64,000 nucleotides of DNA from Flagellimonas flava (GCF_900129665.1 NZ_FQWL01000001.1:434001-498000), one strand, 5' to 3'. Numbered from the stretch's first letter, positions 43,787-52,664 are shown. Translations and numbers: made by a program. The notes: generated from the sequence alone by a model not told the origin.

Positions 43787-43801
43787 GGCAAACACATCTA
43801 C

Positions 43802-44833
43802 ATGAAATACTTCCCATTACTTACTGTATTTATTTTGATTGCAGCCTGTTCAAAAAAGGAAAAACCAAAACACTTTTCCTCAGTTAAAATCAAGACCGTT
43901 TTTGAAGATTCGGTAAGTATAAGGGCCATTGAATTTTTGGATGATAAAACATTGGCTTTTGCTGGGAGTGGAGGGGTGTATGGAACCGTGGATGTTATCA
44001 CCCATACCGTACGAGCCAATGTACAAGCCTATGATACTCTTTATCCTGAATTCAGGGCAGTGGGAAAGACGGCATCGGACTTTTTTATGCTTTCGGCTGG
44101 AAATCCTGCCTTGCTTTATAAAACTGGAGATTCGGGAACTATGGAGTTGGTATACAAAGAGGAAGGTGAAGGTGTTTTTTATGATTCCATGAAGTTTTGG
44201 AACGATAGGGAAGGTATAGCCATTGGGGATAGCATGGATGGGTGCTTGTCCATCATCATAACACGGGATGGGGGAAACACCTGGAGCAAATTACCGTGCT
44301 CTCAATTACCAGAAGCGGATGAAGGTGAAGGGGCCTTTGCGGCCAGCAACACCAATATTGCCATTGTTGGTAACAGTGCGTGGGTAGCTACAACGGCTGG
44401 TGCTGTTTATAAATCTATGGACAAGGGTAAAACATGGTCAAAAACAGCGACTCCAATTGTCAATGAGAAGCCGGCCGAAGGAATTTATTCCATTAATTTT
44501 TACGATGAAAGAATCGGGTTCGCCATTGGAGGGGACTATACCCAACCCCAATCCAACAAAGCCAATAAAATTATTACCCGCGATGGGGGCGCTACTTGGC
44601 AATTGGTTGCCGATGGGGAGGAACCCAACTATAAAAGCTGTGTGCAGTATCTGCCCAACTCGGATGGTGCAGGATTGGTGGCGGTAGGATTTACCGGAAT
44701 TTCCTATTCCCAAGATTCTGGGCAGCACTGGAAACAGCTCAGCGATGAAGGCTTTTACGCTCTTCGTTTTTTGAACGATACCGTTGCCTATGCATCAGGC
44801 AGAAATAGAATTGCCAGGTTGATATTCAAATAA
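43802..44833 (+). CDS. BNR/Ycf48-like beta-propeller lipoprotein
   Basis: 343 residues from the ATG at 43802 (a start at 43784 would lie in the -7 box). Lipobox LIAAC gives lipidation at about residue 14. At least four Asp-box-like repeats are visible: ITRDGGNTWSKL, KSMDKGKTWSKT, ITRDGGATWQLV and YSQDSGQHWKQL, as in sialidase-type or Ycf48/Hcf136-type propellers. Often annotated oxidoreductase or sialidase, which the sequence does not support. Function unknown; probably surface or periplasmic. Confidence 0.8.
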   Translation: MKYFPLLTVFILIAACSKKEKPKHFSSVKIKTVFEDSVSIRAIEFLDDKTLAFAGSGGVYGTVDVITHTVRANVQAYDTLYPEFRAVGKTASDFFMLSAGNPALLYKTGDSGTMELVYKEEGEGVFYDSMKFWNDREGIAIGDSMDGCLSIIITRDGGNTWSKLPCSQLPEADEGEGAFAASNTNIAIVGNSAWVATTAGAVYKSMDKGKTWSKTATPIVNEKPAEGIYSINFYDERIGFAIGGDYTQPQSNKANKIITRDGGATWQLVADGEEPNYKSCVQYLPNSDGAGLVAVGFTGISYSQDSGQHWKQLSDEGFYALRFLNDTVAYASGRNRIARLIFK

Positions 44834-44862
44834 AAAAGCGACGAGAATATCGCCGCTCTTTT
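44832..44862. terminator. Terminator between the BNR lipoprotein and the small exported protein
   Basis: Stem AGCGACGA / TCGCCGCT with one mismatch and a five-base loop (44837-44857), A-run to the left and CTTTTCT to the right. It could serve both convergent genes. Confidence 0.6.
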
Positions 44863-44883
44863 CTAACTACTAACCAAACCAAC

Positions 44884-45231
44884 CTAAACGTTGACCACCA
44901 CATAATGGCGACCTGATTTTTTATACCAAACACCTCTATATTTGTAGAGTTTTCTTCCATTTACAACCACAACCCTTCGCGCTCTTGGAAGTCTTTTAAC
45001 CCGTATTCCGTTTGGGGCGGCGCAAACCACATATCTTTTTCCGCGGGCTTTGTACCATACGCCATCGGCGAAGTAAAAATTTGTTTTTTTATGCACTACA
45101 ACCCTAGGTTTTTTAATAGTGGTTACAACGGTTCCGTGTTTGGGATATATGCGTACCACCGCTTTTTGTGCACTGGCTACCATAGTCCCTAAAAGTGCCA
45201 TGCTAATCAATATTGTTTTTAACGCTTTCAT
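44884..45231 (-). CDS. Small exported protein, DUF6515-like
   Basis: 115 residues from the ATG at 45231, which begins a signal peptide (MKALKTILISMALLGTMVASA). An open frame to 45303 contains a polar stretch and is less likely. The mature protein is very basic and carries two similar segments: FYFADGVWYKARGKRYVV and LYKYRGVWYKKSGRHYVV, with two aromatic-Gly-Val-Trp-Tyr motifs. This repeats the pattern seen in DUF6515 proteins. Function unknown. Confidence 0.75.
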   Translation of the reverse strand: MKALKTILISMALLGTMVASAQKAVVRIYPKHGTVVTTIKKPRVVVHKKTNFYFADGVWYKARGKRYVVCAAPNGIRVKRLPRARRVVVVNGRKLYKYRGVWYKKSGRHYVVVNV

Positions 45232-45287
45232 AATGTAGATTTTTATGGTTTCTGGTTCTTTGACCATGGTTTTATAGAAAGGTTTAA

Positions 45288-45314
45288 TTAAAAAAGGAGC
45301 CAATTGGCTCCTTT
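45288..45314 (-). terminator. Terminator of the sigma factor operon
   Basis: Perfect 22-bp palindrome at 45293-45314 (core GGAGCCAATTGGCTCC) followed on the minus strand by a T-rich tract. It lies 27 bp after the stop of the Spy-like gene. Confidence 0.85.
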
Positions 45315-45340
45315 CTTGTGTATTTCATCGAAACAGGGGA

Positions 45341-45790
45341 TTATCCGCCACCCCTACGTTTTCGCATTTGCTGTAACAATCGCTTTTTAAAATCTTCTTC
45401 AGCCTTCAGCAGCAGCAGGGTTTTTTTGGGAGAAATCACATTTTTAATCTTAGAGATGAATTCCCTTTGGGCCTCATGCTTTTCTTTTTGAACGTCCAAA
45501 AACTTGGTCAATAAGGTAGAAGACTCATTGTCTGATAAATCCTGAATGATTGATATTTGGGAACGAAGTTCCAAACGCTCGATTCTGCGAATCCGCTCCA
45601 AAGTTTCCTCATGTTCATTATATATGGGCCAGAAGGATTGCGCCTCTTGGCTAGTGAGATTCAAACGCTCCGTAATAAATGCCACTTTTAAGGTTTTGAT
45701 GCGTTCACGGGCCTGACCCTGGGCATAAAACCATGTGGTTCCCATGGCAAAACTGAAAATTAATATGAGTATTTTTTTAGTCATAATCAT
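45341..45790 (-). CDS. Periplasmic Spy/LTXXQ-like protein of an ECF sigma operon
   Basis: 149 residues; a second ATG at 45784 is the likelier start because MTKKILILIFSFAMGTTWF begins a signal peptide. LNLTSQEAQSFWPIYNEHE is the hallmark of small helical periplasmic proteins annotated as sensor of ECF sigma factor in Flavobacteriaceae, related to Spy/CpxP. The C-terminus is very basic (KKRLLQQMRKRRGGG). It overlaps the stop of the preceding membrane protein gene, so the two are coupled. Probable role: sensing or buffering envelope stress. Confidence 0.82.
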   Translation of the reverse strand: MIMTKKILILIFSFAMGTTWFYAQGQARERIKTLKVAFITERLNLTSQEAQSFWPIYNEHEETLERIRRIERLELRSQISIIQDLSDNESSTLLTKFLDVQKEKHEAQREFISKIKNVISPKKTLLLLKAEEDFKKRLLQQMRKRRGGG

Positions 45791-46307
45791 TGTAGTCTAG
45801 GTTTAAATCCTCAATATCCTCCACATTTTCATCCAGATATTCCAAAATCTGCTCCTCGCCCAAATTCTGGTCCAGTATATCGGATAATTCAATTTGTTCC
45901 AAGGAAACAACCTCGGCAATTTCATAGGAGGAAAGATTGAAATCAGTAGCATCAAAATAGGCTTCCAACTCAGAATTTGCCAAGTCATCAAAAGTTAGGG
46001 TATCGGCCTTGTTCCAATTGAGTCCAAAGAACAACAACAATACTGCGGCAACTCCAGCTATGCTGTAGTATATTTTCTTATAAGATTTAAGTTGAACGAC
46101 TTTAACCTCTTGAGGTTCCGGTTGGGATATTACTTTTGGAGTAAAGTTTTCAAAGTAAGTCTCGGGTACAGCAAAACCGTCAGACTTAGGAATCACGGAC
46201 TTTTCCTCTTGTGAATCCTCCTGTTGGATTCTGTCCATAAGTCGGTCATGCAAGTTATCGAAATAACCTTCCGGAGTTTTGAATTTATTTTTTTTATCCT
46301 TTCCCAT
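45777..46307 (-). CDS. Single-pass membrane protein, probable anti-sigma factor
   Basis: 176 residues. A cytosolic basic N-terminus (KDKKNKFKTPEGYFDNLHDRL) precedes one transmembrane segment at about residues 82-98 (YSIAGVAAVLLLFFGLNW). The outer part is strongly acidic (EEQILEYLDENVEDIEDLNL). No zinc-finger anti-sigma motif. Its place directly after the ECF sigma gene and before the Spy-like gene makes an anti-sigma role likely, but this is inference. Confidence 0.75.
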   Translation of the reverse strand: MGKDKKNKFKTPEGYFDNLHDRLMDRIQQEDSQEEKSVIPKSDGFAVPETYFENFTPKVISQPEPQEVKVVQLKSYKKIYYSIAGVAAVLLLFFGLNWNKADTLTFDDLANSELEAYFDATDFNLSSYEIAEVVSLEQIELSDILDQNLGEEQILEYLDENVEDIEDLNLDYNDYD

Positions 46308-46340
46308 CTTTTTTATTTGACCCCTAGACCTAAAAAAGGT

Positions 46341-46883
46341 TTAATCGGCTTTAAGATACGTTTCAATTTTCTTTACCGCCAAATGGTAAGAGGTTTTTAA
46401 GGCTCCAACCGAGGTTTCAAGCACCTCTGATATTTCATCGTATTTCATTTCCTGAAAATACTTCATAGTAAAAACCAACTTTTGTTTGTCGGGCAGGGTG
46501 GCCAAAGCTTTCTGAAGCTTTAATTGGATCTCGTCGCCCTCAAAATAAACATCGGACTGCAGGTTTTCTACCATGGCAGTCTTCAACTCTTCATCACTGA
46601 TACCTGCCTTTCTGGATTTTTGCTTTAAAAAGGTCAGAGCTTCGTTTGTCGCAATTCGGTAGATCCAGGAGTATAGTTTACTATCCCCTTTAAAGCCATC
46701 TATGTTACGGTACACTTTGATAAAGGTATTTTGCAATACATCATCCGAATCATCATGATTCAGCACAATCCTTCGGATATGCCAATACAAGCGTTCCTTA
46801 TAGGTGTTGACCAACACTTCAAAGGCTCTGGCTTGACTTTCTTTATGTTTTAGCTCAGCGACTAAGGTTTCCTCAGCGATCAA
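46341..46883 (-). CDS. ECF-type RNA polymerase sigma factor
   Basis: 180 residues. Region 2 (FEVLVNTYKERLYWHIRRIV, DDSDDVLQNTFIKVYRNIDGF) and region 4 (LPDKQKLVFTMKYFQEMKYDEI) are typical of RpoE-like sigma factors; SVGALKTSYHLAVKKIE is the DNA-reading helix. It heads an operon with the membrane protein and Spy-like gene. It likely responds to envelope stress. No autoregulated promoter was recognised because its target sequence is not known. Confidence 0.95.
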   Translation of the reverse strand: MIAEETLVAELKHKESQARAFEVLVNTYKERLYWHIRRIVLNHDDSDDVLQNTFIKVYRNIDGFKGDSKLYSWIYRIATNEALTFLKQKSRKAGISDEELKTAMVENLQSDVYFEGDEIQLKLQKALATLPDKQKLVFTMKYFQEMKYDEISEVLETSVGALKTSYHLAVKKIETYLKAD

Positions 46884-46919
46884 TTTCTTGTTGATTTGAT
46901 GCTATGACTATGGTAAAGG

Positions 46920-47106
46920 TAAAAGGTTTAATTTTTTTGGGGTGATGGGTGTCAGATGACAGGTGTTCGATGTTGGAATTAGGGATTTTGAGTTTGGGAT
47001 TTGAGCTTGATTTTGAGTCTTAGGCGAAGCGTAAAAGGTGAAAGTTGAGGTGTAAAAGAAGTTGGAATTTGATGTTTTGAGTTTGAACTTTAACTTGAGT
47101 TTGCAC
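46920..47106. repeat. Low-complexity intergenic region with imperfect repeats
   Basis: Between the ABC transporter stop and the sigma factor start. On the minus strand it is purine-poor, with repeated pieces such as CAAACTCAAAA and AATTCCAAC. Both strings occur twice, about 75 bp apart. No ORF with support. It resembles the CAAGA-type stretches near 25000 and 26620 only in style. Confidence 0.5.
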
Positions 47107-48930
47107 CTAACCCAAAGTCTGCATTTCCACCAGTTTCTTATATCCTTTTTGGGATTTCATCAATTCTTCATGAGTGCCCTGTTCCAGAATTTTTCCTTTG
47201 TTCAAGACTACAATGGAATCTGCATTTTGGATGGTGGATAAACGGTGGGCGATTACAATGGAGGTCCGATTCTTCATCATGTTTTCCAGTGCATCCTGAA
47301 CCAGACGCTCACTTTCTGTATCCAAGGCAGAAGTGGCCTCATCTAAAATCATGATGGGAGGATTTTTCAAAACGGCCCTGGCGATGGACAACCTTTGCTT
47401 TTGCCCTCCACTTAACTTATTACCGCTATCCCCAATATTGGTATTGTATCCGTTGGGCAACTCCATAATGAAGTCGTGTGCATTGGCAACTTTGGCAGCT
47501 TCGATAATCTCTTCATCGGTAGCTCCTTCCTTTCCCAGTCCAATATTGTTTTTTACCGTGTCGTTGAATAAAATGGAATCTTGTGTTACCAATCCCATAA
47601 GGTCTCGGAGGGATTTTTTACTGATATCCTTGATATTGGTTCCATCAATGGCAATTTCCCCTTCATTGACATCGTAAAAACGGGTCACTAAATTTGCTAT
47701 AGTACTTTTACCGCTTCCCGATTGCCCAACTAGGGCCACGGTTTGACCTTTTCCAACCTTTAAGTTGAAATTTTCCAGCACATAGTCCTCTTCATATTTG
47801 AAGGAAATAGCCTTGAGTTCTATGCCTGACTCAAAATCCAATTTTTCAATGGCGTTTTCCTTATCAGCAATGGGGTTCTCAGATTCCAAAACCTCCAAGA
47901 CACGCTCTGCTGCTGCATTGCCCTTTTTAACCGAATAGGACGCTTTGCTAATGGCTTTGGCCGGTGTAAGTATGTTGTAGGCAAGTCCCATATAGGCGAT
48001 GAAAGAAGCCGCATCCAAACTTTGTTCTATCAAGACCAAACGACCTCCGAACCACAAAAGGATGCCGATGACCAAAATCCCCAAAAACTCTCCCGTAGGG
48101 GAAGCCAAATTTTGTCGATTCAACAGTGAATTCGAGAACTTAAAAAATCGATCTGTTGACTTTTGAAAGGTTTTATAAAATCGAGACTCAGAGTTAAATG
48201 CCTTAATAACCCTTAATCCACCCAATGTTTCCTCTACTATGGACAAAAACTCTCCCTGTTCCTTTTGCACACGGTCAGATTTTCGCTTTAGTGATTTGCC
48301 GATACGTGAAATCAACATGCCGGCAATGGGAATAAAAATGAAAACGAAAATGGTAAGTTTCACGCTGATCAAAAACATGACCATGATGGTAAAAATAATG
48401 GTCAGGGGCTCCCTAACGATCAACTCCAAGATGGACAAAAAGGAATGTTGGATTTCCAATACATCCGAGGTGATCCGGGCTATAGTGTCACCCTTACGTT
48501 TTTCCGAAAAATAGGAAATGGGGAGGTCCACAATCTTTTCGTACATTTTGTTACGCACGTCCTTGAGAACCCCATTGCGGAGAAACGTAATGAAATACAT
48601 GGCGAGGTAATTGAACACATTCTTCAACAGGAAGAGTGCCAATACCAGCCCTACCACCAATACCAATCCCTTCATGGGTTCATCTCCAGAATATTGGGTC
48701 ACCTGATAATTCATGTAATCCATAAAGTAATCCTTAGCTTTTCCAATGCCTTCATAGACCGGAGGTTCGTCTAACCTTTTGGTCTTATCGAACAGGACAT
48801 TCAGCATGGGAATGAGTGCAGCAAAGGATAAGGCGCTGAACAGTGCGTAGAGAATATTGAAAAATATATTGAGAAAGCCATATTTGCGATAGGGCACCGC
48901 AAAACGGAGAATCTTCTTAAAATAGTTCAT
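47107..48930 (-). CDS. ABC transporter, fused permease and ATPase (MsbA-like)
   Basis: 607 residues. Six transmembrane segments in the N-terminal half (GFLNIFFNILYALFSALSFA, GLVLVVGLVLALFLLKN and others); the ATPase half has Walker A GQSGSGKST (about residue 400), LSGGQKQR signature, and IMILDEATSALD Walker B, with IVIAHRLST for the switch His. MsbA-type exporters flip lipid A precursors; other exporters look alike, so the substrate is not certain. Its start lies 3 bp after the stop of the phosphosugar mutase gene, forming an operon with it. Confidence 0.93.
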   Translation of the reverse strand: MNYFKKILRFAVPYRKYGFLNIFFNILYALFSALSFAALIPMLNVLFDKTKRLDEPPVYEGIGKAKDYFMDYMNYQVTQYSGDEPMKGLVLVVGLVLALFLLKNVFNYLAMYFITFLRNGVLKDVRNKMYEKIVDLPISYFSEKRKGDTIARITSDVLEIQHSFLSILELIVREPLTIIFTIMVMFLISVKLTIFVFIFIPIAGMLISRIGKSLKRKSDRVQKEQGEFLSIVEETLGGLRVIKAFNSESRFYKTFQKSTDRFFKFSNSLLNRQNLASPTGEFLGILVIGILLWFGGRLVLIEQSLDAASFIAYMGLAYNILTPAKAISKASYSVKKGNAAAERVLEVLESENPIADKENAIEKLDFESGIELKAISFKYEEDYVLENFNLKVGKGQTVALVGQSGSGKSTIANLVTRFYDVNEGEIAIDGTNIKDISKKSLRDLMGLVTQDSILFNDTVKNNIGLGKEGATDEEIIEAAKVANAHDFIMELPNGYNTNIGDSGNKLSGGQKQRLSIARAVLKNPPIMILDEATSALDTESERLVQDALENMMKNRTSIVIAHRLSTIQNADSIVVLNKGKILEQGTHEELMKSQKGYKKLVEMQTLG

Positions 48931-48933
48931 GTA

Positions 48934-50640
48934 CTATAAATTCAATTCCGAAACAATGCCATCCAATTTGGCATCCAACTGCGAATTTACGGATTTAAAA
49001 TCCTCAGTCTTGTCCAAGGTGGCGTTGGTGCTCATGTAAAATTTAACCTTGGGCTCGGTGCCACTTGGTCTTGCAGCGATGCGGGTGCCATCCTCGGTTT
49101 CGTAAATAAGAACATTGGATTTTGGTAAATCAATAGGTTTTTCGGCACCGGTCTGTACGTTTTTGGCAATGGAAGTGTTGTAATCCTCTATCCAAACCAC
49201 TTTGGACCCTTGGACGGAATCCACGGGATTTTCTTTAAAGTCGATGAGCATTTGCTTGATTTCTTCCGCACCGCTCATTCCTTTTTTGGTGAGGGAGATT
49301 AATTTTTCCTTATAGAACCCAAACTGTACATAACAATTGATCAGTTCCTGATAAAAGGAGCTGCCCTTGGCTTTGGCGTCCGCACCTATTTCACAAGCCA
49401 ATAGGGTAGAGGTAACGGCGTCCTTATCGCGAACAAAATCGCCCACCATGTACCCAAAGCTTTCCTCTCCCCCTCCGATAAATTGAGAATCTGGGAAATC
49501 CTTAATCATTTTGCCAATCCATTTGAAACCAGTCAAAGAGGTTTTGCATTCCACCCCATAAGTTTTCGCCATTTGTTGCATCATTGGGGTTGAAACTATG
49601 GTAGAAGCTACAAACTCATTGCCCCGTAATCCTTTCTCCTTGAATTTGTCCAATAAAAACTTGGTCATCATAATCATGGTCTGGTTACCATTGAGCAATT
49701 CTATTCTACCTTCAGAATTACGAACTGCTATTCCCAGTCTATCACTGTCAGGGTCGGTACCTACCACCATATCGGCTCCGATTTCTTCCGCTTTTTTGAT
49801 GGCCATCGCCAAAGCAGCTGGTTCTTCGGGATTTGGCGATTCAACCGTAGGGAAATTTCCATCAGGTTTGGCTTGTTCCTCAATCACTGTTACATTATTG
49901 TAGCCGGCCCTTTTGAGCACTTCGGGAATGGCTGTAATGGAAGTGCCATGAAGGGAAGTGAAAACGATTTTGAAGTTCTCTTTACCCTTGGCATCAAAAC
50001 TGCCTTTTGCCACCGAAGCTTCAAAAAAAGCTTCATCCACATCCTTGTCTATGAGTTGTATAAGGTCTTCATTGGCATCGAGTTCAATATCCTCAAAAGA
50101 TAAGGCGTCGATTTCAGCGATAATTTCTCCATCCTGGGGAGGAACAATTTGACAGCCATCTGACCAATATACCTTATAACCATTGTACTCTGGGGGATTG
50201 TGGGAAGCTGTCAGCACTATTCCAGCCTGGCAGTCCAAGTGCCTAACCGCAAAAGAAAGTTCTGGAGTGGTGCGCAGTTCTGAGAACAAAAACACCTTAA
50301 TGCCGTTGGCAGAGAAAATCTCCGCTACCGTGCGGGCCAAGGTATCTGAATTGTGCCTGCAGTCGTAGGCGATGACTACTTTTATTTCGGTATCTCCGTG
50401 TACTTTCCTTAGGTAATTGCTTAAACCTTGTGTATTCTTGCCCAGGGTGTACTTGTTGATCCTGTTGGTGCCCACACCCATAATTCCTCGCATACCACCT
50501 GTGCCAAACTCCAAGTTTTTATAAAAACGTTCTTTGAGTTCCTCGGTATCGTTCTCTAATAGATGTTGAACCTCTTTTTTGGTATCGGCATCAAAAAAAT
50601 CGCTAAGCCAAGTTTGTGCGGTCGTGGTAATGGAATCCAT
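48934..50640 (-). CDS. Phosphosugar mutase (phosphoglucomutase/phosphomannomutase family)
   Basis: 568 residues, the alpha-D-phosphohexomutase superfamily. TASHNPPEYNGYKVYW contains the phosphorylated serine (about residue 147); GTDPDSDRLGIAV binds magnesium; GGGEESFGYMVGD contacts the sugar; RPSGTEPKVKFYMS binds phosphate. It interconverts sugar-1- and sugar-6-phosphates, feeding UDP-glucose and cell-envelope sugar synthesis. Between the GT2 gene and the ABC exporter it fits an envelope-biosynthesis operon. Confidence 0.93.
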   Translation of the reverse strand: MDSITTTAQTWLSDFFDADTKKEVQHLLENDTEELKERFYKNLEFGTGGMRGIMGVGTNRINKYTLGKNTQGLSNYLRKVHGDTEIKVVIAYDCRHNSDTLARTVAEIFSANGIKVFLFSELRTTPELSFAVRHLDCQAGIVLTASHNPPEYNGYKVYWSDGCQIVPPQDGEIIAEIDALSFEDIELDANEDLIQLIDKDVDEAFFEASVAKGSFDAKGKENFKIVFTSLHGTSITAIPEVLKRAGYNNVTVIEEQAKPDGNFPTVESPNPEEPAALAMAIKKAEEIGADMVVGTDPDSDRLGIAVRNSEGRIELLNGNQTMIMMTKFLLDKFKEKGLRGNEFVASTIVSTPMMQQMAKTYGVECKTSLTGFKWIGKMIKDFPDSQFIGGGEESFGYMVGDFVRDKDAVTSTLLACEIGADAKAKGSSFYQELINCYVQFGFYKEKLISLTKKGMSGAEEIKQMLIDFKENPVDSVQGSKVVWIEDYNTSIAKNVQTGAEKPIDLPKSNVLIYETEDGTRIAARPSGTEPKVKFYMSTNATLDKTEDFKSVNSQLDAKLDGIVSELNL

Positions 50641-50699
50641 AGGTTATTTATGAAGTTTAATGCTGGATAAAAGTACGAAGAATCTGAAATTATGCCCCC

Positions 50700-51647
50700 T
50701 TAAACGTTGATTTTATTGGAGATTGTGTAGCGAGTGTCATTTTTTCTGGAACGCACCATTATTTCACCTAAAAATCCAGCTAAGAAGAGTTGTGTTCCAA
50801 TGATCATGGCCACCAAGGCGATGTAGAATTGAGGGCGATCTGTTATGAGTCGTCCGGCAGGATTTATAAAAAGCTTATCAACACCTAAATAGATGGAAAA
50901 CCCGAATCCTACCAAAAACATAAGCACCCCCAATGCACCAAAAAGATGCATGGGCTGGCGACCAAATTTGGATACAAACCAAATGGTGATCAAATCCAAA
51001 AAACCATTGATAAAACGCTCGGCCCCAAACTTAGTGCTTCCATATTTTCGAGCTTGGTGTTGGACCACTTTTTCGGTGATGTTGGAAAAACCGGCGTTTT
51101 TGGCCAGAACCGGAATATAACGGTGCATTTCACCATGGACTTCGATAGTCTTGATGACATCGCTTTTGAATGCCTTTAGACCACAATTGAAATCGTGCAG
51201 TTTTACACCGGATGTCCTCCTTGCCGCCCAGTTGAATAGTTTGGAGGGGATGTTTTTGGTGATGACTGAATCATAGCGTTTCTTTTTCCAGCCCGAAACA
51301 ACCTGATAGCCATCTTTTTTAATCATGTTATAGAGCTCAGGGATTTCTTCTGGATTGTCCTGAAGGTCGGCATCCATAGTAATCACCACCTCCCCTTGGG
51401 CAGTATTGAAACCTGCATGCAGTGCTTGGGACTTCCCGTAGTTTTTTAGAAATCGAAGACCCTTGACCTGTGCATTTTGTTTTGATAGGTTTTGAATGAT
51501 TTCCCAAGAATTATCCGTGCTCCCATCATCGATAAAAATGACTTCATACGAAAATCGATTGGACTGCATTACATCTACAATCCAATCGTGTAGTTCTTTC
51601 AATGAATCTTGTTCGTTAAGTAAAGGGATTACAATGGAAATCTGCAT
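50700..51647 (-). CDS. Glycosyltransferase family 2 (DPM1/ArnC-like)
   Basis: 315 residues from the ATG at 51647; a GTG six bases earlier is possible. SIVIPLLNEQDSL starts the GT-A fold, DDGSTDNSWEI binds the nucleotide sugar and TMDADLQDNPEEIPEL contains the metal-binding DxD. Two transmembrane segments follow at about residues 230-300 (LFGALGVLMFLVGFGFSIYL, ALVAMIIGTQLFLAGFLGEI). Such enzymes move a sugar to a polyprenyl phosphate at the inner membrane. First gene of a likely unit with the phosphosugar mutase and ABC exporter. Confidence 0.92.
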   Translation of the reverse strand: MQISIVIPLLNEQDSLKELHDWIVDVMQSNRFSYEVIFIDDGSTDNSWEIIQNLSKQNAQVKGLRFLKNYGKSQALHAGFNTAQGEVVITMDADLQDNPEEIPELYNMIKKDGYQVVSGWKKKRYDSVITKNIPSKLFNWAARRTSGVKLHDFNCGLKAFKSDVIKTIEVHGEMHRYIPVLAKNAGFSNITEKVVQHQARKYGSTKFGAERFINGFLDLITIWFVSKFGRQPMHLFGALGVLMFLVGFGFSIYLGVDKLFINPAGRLITDRPQFYIALVAMIIGTQLFLAGFLGEIMVRSRKNDTRYTISNKINV

Positions 51648-51669
51648 TGTCACGTTGTCGAATTCCCTT

Positions 51670-51677
51670 CAAAAGTA
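51670..51677 (-). promoter_or_regulatory. -7 box TACTTTTG of the glycosyltransferase gene
   Basis: Exact TAnnTTTG on the minus strand, 23 bp before the ATG at 51647. Confidence 0.6.
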
Positions 51678-51689
51678 GCATTTTTTGTG

Positions 51690-52211
51690 TTAGTAGGCAG
51701 GTTTATCCTTTTTGACGATTAAGCCCGTAAACAGGCCTACGATCAATCCAAAAAGCGCACTGATCACTAATCCAAAGACTAGAAAAACTGGGAACAGCTT
51801 CTTTTGAAATTCCACACCTTGGTCCCATTGTTCCTGGGTAAGGTTGGGATTTTGCTCAAATGTCTTAACTTTCTGTAATTCTGTGGCATTGGCCATATAA
51901 TCGGGTTCTATTACATTGGACAAGACCAAAAAGTAAAGAGTTCCCAGTACGGCGGCAATGAGTCCAACACCTGCACCAATTTTAAGTGCTTCGCCAATTT
52001 TCAAATAGCCGTCATTGGCTTTTTTAAACTGAAGAATACCTAAGACCACAAATACGGCCAAAATTCCAAATTGCACGGCTTGGACGGTAAAACTTCGATC
52101 GTAATGCATGTCTGCCACATAGAGCATAATGCCAAATACAATGCCCACAATTCCGCCGATAAGGCCAAATCGTAAAGAGAATTTTCCTGTTTTGATTGGT
52201 GTTCCTTCCAT
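51690..52211 (-). CDS. DUF4199 membrane protein
   Basis: 173 residues, four hydrophobic segments (for example FGLIGGIVGIVFGIMLYVAD, AVQFGILAVFVVLGI, IGAGVGLIAAVLGTLYFLV, FLVFGLVISALFGLIVGL). The arrangement and the glutamine-rich loop (LTQEQWDQGVEFQ) match DUF4199, widespread in Bacteroidota. Function unknown. Transcribed away from rpmE2 and toward the glycosyltransferase, which has its own promoter. Confidence 0.85.
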   Translation of the reverse strand: MEGTPIKTGKFSLRFGLIGGIVGIVFGIMLYVADMHYDRSFTVQAVQFGILAVFVVLGILQFKKANDGYLKIGEALKIGAGVGLIAAVLGTLYFLVLSNVIEPDYMANATELQKVKTFEQNPNLTQEQWDQGVEFQKKLFPVFLVFGLVISALFGLIVGLFTGLIVKKDKPAY

Positions 52212-52307
52212 TTGTTTTATTTTAGGGTTGATAGCGTTATGTTAGTGCGGTCCACATGGGATTTGTTACAGCTAAAGGTAGATTTTTTCTTTTTTAAGTT
52301 TTTTGGG

Positions 52308-52337
52308 TTGACAATCAAAAAGAAATGATTAAATTTG
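52308..52337 (+). promoter_or_regulatory. Promoter of rpmE2: TTG and TAAATTTG
   Basis: TTGACA at 52308-52313 and exact TAAATTTG at 52330-52337, with 19 bp between TTG and the -7 box, as expected for Flavobacteriaceae vegetative promoters. The ATG follows 34 bp downstream. Confidence 0.8.
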
Positions 52338-52371
52338 CACCTCGAAAAATCTGAGATTAAGTAATAAGGAG

Positions 52372-52641
52372 ATGAGAAAAGGTATACACCCGGAAAATTA
52401 TAGATTGGTAGCTTTCAAGGATATGTCCAACAATGATGTATTTATAACCAAGTCCACAGCTGAGGCAAAGGAGACTATTAGCGTTGACGGAGTTGAATAT
52501 CCCTTGGTGAAGCTGGAAATTTCCAGAACATCGCATCCCTACTATACAGGTAAGACCAAGTTGGTTGATACTGCTGGTAGAATTGACAAGTTCAAGAGTA
52601 AATACAAGAAGTTCAGCAAAGAGGATAAGAAATCCGAATAG
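52372..52641 (+). CDS. rpmE2: 50S ribosomal protein L31, type B
   Basis: 89 residues. MRKGIHPENYRLVAFKDMSN and SRTSHPYYTGKTKLVDTAGR are diagnostic of L31. It lacks the CxxC zinc ligands, so it is the zinc-independent type B form. In some bacteria this form replaces the zinc form under zinc limitation; in Bacteroidota it is often the only copy. Strong promoter and terminator frame a monocistronic unit. Confidence 0.96.
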   Translation: MRKGIHPENYRLVAFKDMSNNDVFITKSTAEAKETISVDGVEYPLVKLEISRTSHPYYTGKTKLVDTAGRIDKFKSKYKKFSKEDKKSE

Positions 52642-52664
52642 GGTTTTCCAAATAAATAATACAG

